Shown: one piece after another, positions 60,231 to 64,000 of the stretch
Numbering within the stretch: position 1 is the stretch's first letter
How the letters are laid out: every line of letters begins with the position of its first letter
Assembly: GCF_014640295.1 (NCBI RefSeq)
Contig: NZ_BMGR01000014.1
Coordinates: 1 to 64,000, forward strand
Direction: 5' to 3'
Origin: Paenibacillus abyssi
Lineage (GTDB): Bacteria > Bacillota > Bacilli > Paenibacillales > Paenibacillaceae
DNA length: 64,000 nucleotides
Position numbers and translations under genes: made by a program
The notes under the pieces: generated by a model
What the model saw: the letters and a program-made list of their open reading frames with translations, nothing else
The model's database searches: none
What the model was told of the DNA's origin: nothing

Positions 60231-62242
60231 GAAGCAGCACCCTCTTTTTCTTGGGGCCGTACACGCCCCATCTGAACGTTCTGATTGGTATTGAGGTAAA
60301 CCCACTCTTCAGGAGTCGGCTCCGAATGGAAGTGTACAATTTGCTTATTAGCTTTCATTAACACTTCGCCGGTGGAAAAAGTACGTATCATCTCCCCGAC
60401 ATCTCTGGAAAGGCGGAATGTCTTTAGAATGGGGTCAATGTCCTGATCCGCCTGCCTCAAAAAGCAGATCGTATCGAACTGAGATACGACATCTCGCGCT
60501 GTTTCATCCCGATCGAACATCTCGTATCGCTGGGAAACGAGGGTGAGCGAAGTATTCCATTTACGTCCCCGCAAGGAAAGAACTTTAAGCCAAGACATCA
60601 TCGACTTATACGGAATCTGCTGCCACGCTTCGTCGATCAAAACCCGCTTCTTTGCCTTCGGATTCGATGTGATGAACCGACTCCAAACCCATGTTGTAAT
60701 GACGTGCATGGCAAGCGGCCGCTCAATGCCGTTCTGAGACAATCGGCTGATGTCAAACGTAACGACCGGTGCATCATCAAGGGAGACGTTATTGCCTTCC
60801 GAAATGATATTGGTCTGTCCATCAAACATCCCGAAGGCTCGCCCCGCTGTGAAAAGCTCGATAATCGTCATGAGCTCCTTCAGCTCTTCGTAACCGTTTT
60901 GCCAATACTCTTTTACTTTCCCGTGGATCTCCGAAATCGTGGGCATAAGGATATACTTTCGTTCATACGTGATGCTACCGAAATCATCAATAGACTGTAC
61001 CTGCTCAAAGATCGTGTCAGGATCCTCGGTAATCCCCCGGCTTCGGTAGGCGGCGGTCATGATATCGTTAAGCACGCCCAGCTCGATGGCTCCGAGATTC
61101 GCGTCAAAGCCTTTTACCGACTGCTTCATAATTTTGAAGAATTCGATAGCTTCCTTTACCTTCTCGTTTAGGTTCACTTTCTCGACAACGTACTCATCCG
61201 GTTTTCCTTTATTCATCAATTCCTTCTCTGGATAGATATCAAGGGGATTGATGCGACTTGCAAAATCCGAATTGGTAGGGTAGATCGGGATAACGACACC
61301 ACCGAGGGCCTTCGTCAATTCCACGTATTCCGGCTCGACATCAATGATTACATTTTTCGTGATGCCATCGCTAAAACCGCGTCCGATAAACTGCTTTACC
61401 AAAACCGACTTACCTGAGCCAGATGCGCCAAAAATGCCAACCGAGTAGTTGTTTAAGCTGTTGTCAAAATTATTGTAGTAGACGTAATCTCTCCCTGATC
61501 GCCCAATTGGAAATCCGGCCTGATGGTTCAGTTTAGAGGAAGCGTGCGGGAAAATAGCTGTCAAACTCCGCTGATCGAGGTTTCGATCCGACTTGGCCAA
61601 ATGATTCTTACCGAGCGGCAGACAGGACAAGAATCCATCCCGCTGCCGGCCATAGGCGTTCAATATCTCGATGGATTCTCCGCCTACAATATTCTCAATT
61701 TCAACGCATTTCCCATTCAATTCGTCCAGGCTGTTCGCATACACAGTCGCTTGAATCGAGACATAGAACAAGCCATTTTGGTTATTCTTTATTTCTCGCT
61801 GGATAATCTTTGTATCATCCTGCTTTTGAAAGGCATCGTCGTATTTAGCTTGGTCTCCCCGCTTCTGGGCTGAGTACATAACGACAGCCAATTCGTCGAT
61901 CTTGTCCTGTAGTTTCTTTATGGCAGCATTACGGTCAAGCGGATCAATATGCACCGAAACGTCAACGTCATCGCCGGAAAACAGATTCTCCAGCCACCCA
62001 ATACGCACCGTTCTTGGATATCCGGAGGGCTTCACAAAAAATGAACGAGCATACTTCAAATTGCCAAGCCCGGTCTGAATGATGAAGTGATCGCGATTGA
62101 AGGTAACCCCATCGTTGATCATATTATCCACCAGCTCTGGATACTCGAAATCACGATCCTCGCTCTTACTCCCCTGCTGCAAGAGGTCGCTCTGGGGTAT
62201 CTCCTGGTTCTTCTTGTTCTTCTTCGAGAAAATCTTCAACAA
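60227..62242 (-). CDS. virB4: VirB4-type secretion ATPase
   Basis: 671 residues. Walker A 'GIFGASGSGKSVLVKQF' (about 275-290), Walker B 'KKRVLIDEAWQQI', followed by 'TLVSQRYEMF' and the C-terminal 'FLRQADQD'. These are the VirB4/TraC motifs. TTG 62242 lies inside the preceding gene (77-bp overlap). It powers pilus or channel assembly at the membrane. Confidence 0.92.
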   Translation of the reverse strand: MLKIFSKKNKKNQEIPQSDLLQQGSKSEDRDFEYPELVDNMINDGVTFNRDHFIIQTGLGNLKYARSFFVKPSGYPRTVRIGWLENLFSGDDVDVSVHIDPLDRNAAIKKLQDKIDELAVVMYSAQKRGDQAKYDDAFQKQDDTKIIQREIKNNQNGLFYVSIQATVYANSLDELNGKCVEIENIVGGESIEILNAYGRQRDGFLSCLPLGKNHLAKSDRNLDQRSLTAIFPHASSKLNHQAGFPIGRSGRDYVYYNNFDNSLNNYSVGIFGASGSGKSVLVKQFIGRGFSDGITKNVIIDVEPEYVELTKALGGVVIPIYPTNSDFASRINPLDIYPEKELMNKGKPDEYVVEKVNLNEKVKEAIEFFKIMKQSVKGFDANLGAIELGVLNDIMTAAYRSRGITEDPDTIFEQVQSIDDFGSITYERKYILMPTISEIHGKVKEYWQNGYEELKELMTIIELFTAGRAFGMFDGQTNIISEGNNVSLDDAPVVTFDISRLSQNGIERPLAMHVITTWVWSRFITSNPKAKKRVLIDEAWQQIPYKSMMSWLKVLSLRGRKWNTSLTLVSQRYEMFDRDETARDVVSQFDTICFLRQADQDIDPILKTFRLSRDVGEMIRTFSTGEVLMKANKQIVHFHSEPTPEEWVYLNTNQNVQMGRVRPQEKEGAAS

Positions 62243-63101
62243 CGGACCGCACCTCCTCTACGTTGTACACCAGATCCTCGTAGCCCGGAACCGAAGTAAA
62301 ATCCCATGTGACATAAGAAGCCAGCTTTTCTTTGTCTTCCACTTCATCTATAGGATGAGCAAGCATCCGGTCGCGGTTCAAGGCCCGCTTCATGACTTCC
62401 ATCGCCTTAAGGCTGCCAAGAACACGAGCCTCAACGTCGCATTGGCGGAGCATGCTGATGATTGTCCAAGCTCGCTGTTGGAGGTTTGTGCGAATCAATT
62501 CATCCCGTTTTTCAGGAGTAAGAATACCCATTTTACTTGGCTGCGGGACAAATGGAATGACGTAATACACTTTTCGCGTCACCCTAAATTCCAACTCCGA
62601 CCGGTTCTTGATGTGGCGAACAACGCGGTTATTATAATCACGAACCTGTTCGTTGCTCTTCTTCAAATTTTCAATGAAGCGGGTCTCTTCTTTCCGAAGG
62701 TCCTGGGTCACCGCTTGCCCGAGAATCTGAATCGGAAACCGGATTACCCGGAACAAAGCGTTGTAACCCATGATAATGCCCTGACGAGCTCCTTCACTTA
62801 GGAGATCATAATTCACGGAATCGGCTTCGACGATCACACAATATTCATTGTGCTTCTTTCGATAAATGCCGTATTCGATCTTCTCAATACCGATCAGTTC
62901 CTTGAGGGATTCCATACCCTTTTGCTGTGTATCCTTGCCGCCTTTCTTCTTTAGTTGAGCGGCCTGGCCCGTTTCCTCAAGATGTTGTTTTCGCTGCCAA
63001 CCAAAGACTGGTTCATTGCGATCCTTGCGCTGCTTGGCAAAGAATATAAAAATACTGAAGAACAGCATGAAGCCGCCCAGAATAAACATATAAACCGTCA
63101 T
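62166..63101 (-). CDS. VirB4 N-domain-like membrane protein
   Basis: 311 residues. N-terminal helix (1-20) then a charged linker and a domain with 'YGIYRKKHNEYCVIVEADSVN' that matches the N-terminal, non-ATPase part of VirB4-type proteins ('YCVIlEvegiNF.l.....'). So the VirB4 function appears split between this anchored protein and the ATPase gene, as in several Gram-positive T4SS. Confidence 0.75.
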   Translation of the reverse strand: MTVYMFILGGFMLFFSIFIFFAKQRKDRNEPVFGWQRKQHLEETGQAAQLKKKGGKDTQQKGMESLKELIGIEKIEYGIYRKKHNEYCVIVEADSVNYDLLSEGARQGIIMGYNALFRVIRFPIQILGQAVTQDLRKEETRFIENLKKSNEQVRDYNNRVVRHIKNRSELEFRVTRKVYYVIPFVPQPSKMGILTPEKRDELIRTNLQQRAWTIISMLRQCDVEARVLGSLKAMEVMKRALNRDRMLAHPIDEVEDKEKLASYVTWDFTSVPGYEDLVYNVEEVRSVVEDFLEEEQEEPGDTPERPLAAGE

Positions 63102-63117
63102 GCCGGCACAGCCTCCC

Positions 63118-63429
63118 TTAGTAGTACATTTTCTGCGATTTCTTATATTTGATCTGCGTTATTAGGAACTCGCTAAAGTATTGCTCATAACGTTCAAACT
63201 TCAAAAACGCACAAGCCACTACAAATAGATCCAGAAGAAGAACGATAATTCCGCGGATGATGAAACTCACGGTCCCATCCAAGAACGGGGTTAATTTCCC
63301 GCCCCACAAAAGAAATACAAATGTGAATACCGCAGCGGGGGCGACAAGAAAAAATTGCCTCATGGAGAATATCGCCAAGACCGCCTTTTCCTCGCCCGTT
63401 ATATCTATGGGTACAACCAACTCACCCAT
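63118..63429 (-). CDS. PrgI/VirB3-like membrane protein
   Basis: Start at ATG 63429 after AAAGGGG. 103 residues: 'VPIDITGEEKAVLAIFSMRQFF' start typical of PrgI family, two hydrophobic helices (about 25-42, 50-75), then a soluble 'KFERYEQYFSEFL' end. PrgI proteins sit next to VirB4 in Gram-positive T4SS. Confidence 0.85.
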   Translation of the reverse strand: MGELVVPIDITGEEKAVLAIFSMRQFFLVAPAAVFTFVFLLWGGKLTPFLDGTVSFIIRGIIVLLLDLFVVACAFLKFERYEQYFSEFLITQIKYKKSQKMYY

Positions 63430-63535
63430 CACGCATCCCCTTTCTTTTGCACCCACTCAACCGGTTGATCGGCCGAACTGGTATTTATTAAAAAGAAGGG
63501 TGGGAGTCCACCCTTCTCACGTCCCCCTGCGGGAA
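63430..63535 (-). terminator. Hairpin between pilin-like and PrgI genes
   Basis: GAAGGGTGGGAGTCCACCCTTC (63497-63518) forms a strong stem between the first two genes of the operon. It lacks a long T-run on the minus strand, so it may process the message or lower downstream expression after the abundant pilin-like product. Confidence 0.5.
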
Positions 63536-63883
63536 TTATTGAGCCATGCCTTTAATCATCGCCGGCAGCGCGTATGCCATAAAGAATACGAATGCTGCGC
63601 CGCCGCAACAGAAGAATGCCTTCCATAAAACGCTCGTCTTTTGCGGGTTCAGGGAACCAAATGCCAGGAATAGACCGATTACCATGAATGCAAGCGCGAA
63701 TACGGATGCACCTATACCGCCGACGATCTTGAGAATCGTGTCCATAGCGGTATTGATCGTGCTGGCACTCGTGGTACCGTCATAGATATCCGTACCCACT
63801 TCCGCAAAGGCTCCTTGGGCTGTGTAAAGCATGACTGCCATCGAAGAACCGATGGTGGTGAAATACTTTTTGCTTCGTTTCAC
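63536..63883 (-). CDS. VirB2/TrbC-like pilin candidate
   Basis: GTG 63883 with AGGAGG 10 bases upstream. 115 residues: signal peptide ending near 'QGAFAEVG', short outer segment, two hydrophobic helices (about 50-73 and 88-108). Size, signal and position as first gene before PrgI and VirB4 match VirB2-like subunits. Confidence 0.75.
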   Translation of the reverse strand: MKRSKKYFTTIGSSMAVMLYTAQGAFAEVGTDIYDGTTSASTINTAMDTILKIVGGIGASVFALAFMVIGLFLAFGSLNPQKTSVLWKAFFCCGGAAFVFFMAYALPAMIKGMAQ

Positions 63884-63966
63884 TTTTGTTTTTCCTCCTT
63901 ATAATGTCGATCAGTATAGCTGCAGAGATCCATTAGAACACCGAATACCGCCTCTACCCCCTTATC

Positions 63967-64000
63967 GAACAAAAAAAGCACCGTTGGTATCAGGCCATAA
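63967..64000 (-). promoter_or_regulatory. 3' half of a GAAGCAC-type leader (copy 13, cut by window end)
   Basis: The minus strand reads CAACGGTGCTTTTTTTGTTCG, the 3' arm GGTGCTT and T-run of the leader family. The GGAAGCACC arm and promoter must lie beyond base 64000. It would control the whole T4SS operon. Confidence 0.6.

Noticed and set aside
1-64000. CRISPR array
   Set aside because: No regularly spaced direct repeats with unique spacers; the AAATAAAGT repeats are transposon-end sites.

Overview
The window reads as part of a large mobile element (conjugative plasmid or ICE) from a low- to mid-GC Gram-positive spore-former, most likely Paenibacillus or a close relative. The evidence is: strong GGAGG ribosome binding sites; secreted proteins with the copper-amine-oxidase-N type domain that is abundant in Paenibacillus; AbrB/SpoVT-like, GerE-like and RRNPP-like regulators; RecU; a UvrX-type polymerase paired with YolD; and a Gram-positive type IV secretion operon (PrgI, split VirB4, VirB6-like, M23 hydrolase). 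No relaxase, no clear coupling protein and no capsid genes were seen, so plasmid versus ICE stays open.

Layout. 1-4100: end of a PKD-type surface protein, a degenerate P-loop ATPase-like protein, then small membrane and helical proteins. 4111-4802: a complete 692-bp Tn7-like mini-element with a 5-bp target duplication, inserted in front of a UvrD helicase (4962-6899). 7000-10950: a membrane-anchored PIN protein, a secreted thermonuclease and small membrane proteins. 11050-15700: ATP-dependent DNA ligase (minus), an AT-rich nuclease-helicase next to an orphan Tn7-like end, then an SOS-controlled polymerase/YolD pair. 15855-18066: a second complete Tn7-like mini-element carrying a secreted protein. 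18100-19600: a non-coding module bounded by 20-bp inverted repeats, plus micro-proteins. 20000-23500: RecU, a DnaQ-type exonuclease and a double winged-helix regulator. 23540-27600: a GerE-like regulator diverging from a topoisomerase III-FtsK fusion. 28100-38600: an RRNPP-like regulator, HD-GYP protein, winged-helix regulator, many unknowns, orphan Dam and a second secreted nuclease. 38600-41100: tyrosine recombinase, AT-rich region and a double-HTH protein. 41600-51200: an AbrB-zinc-HTH fusion, DUF1173, two CoiA-like nucleases, unknowns, and a second copy of the secreted cargo protein. 52000-55900: small HTH genes, a VirB8-like candidate, and an AbrB-Rad52-like operon with a palindromic operator. 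55999-64000 (minus): the type IV secretion operon.

The most striking feature is a repeated leader. At least thirteen sites carry the sequence G(G/A)AAGCAC or a close variant (AGCAC at the UvrD site, only the 3' arm at the window edge), usually 25-42 nt after a -10 box. A co-varying stem, often with an inner CCC/GGG stem, follows and usually ends in GTGCTT plus a T-run; then come a ribosome binding site and a gene. Both arms of three divergent promoter pairs carry it. It precedes the secretion operon, TopB-FtsK, UvrD, the secreted nuclease, several regulators and a CoiA-like protein, so it looks like an element-wide attenuation or antitermination regulon. I do not recognise it as a named RNA family.

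The DNA-metabolism genes (UvrD, ligase, RecU, DnaQ, TopB-FtsK, Rad52-like, Dam, Y-family polymerase) would give the element its own recombination and repair set. The secreted nucleases, M23 hydrolase and T4SS act at the envelope.
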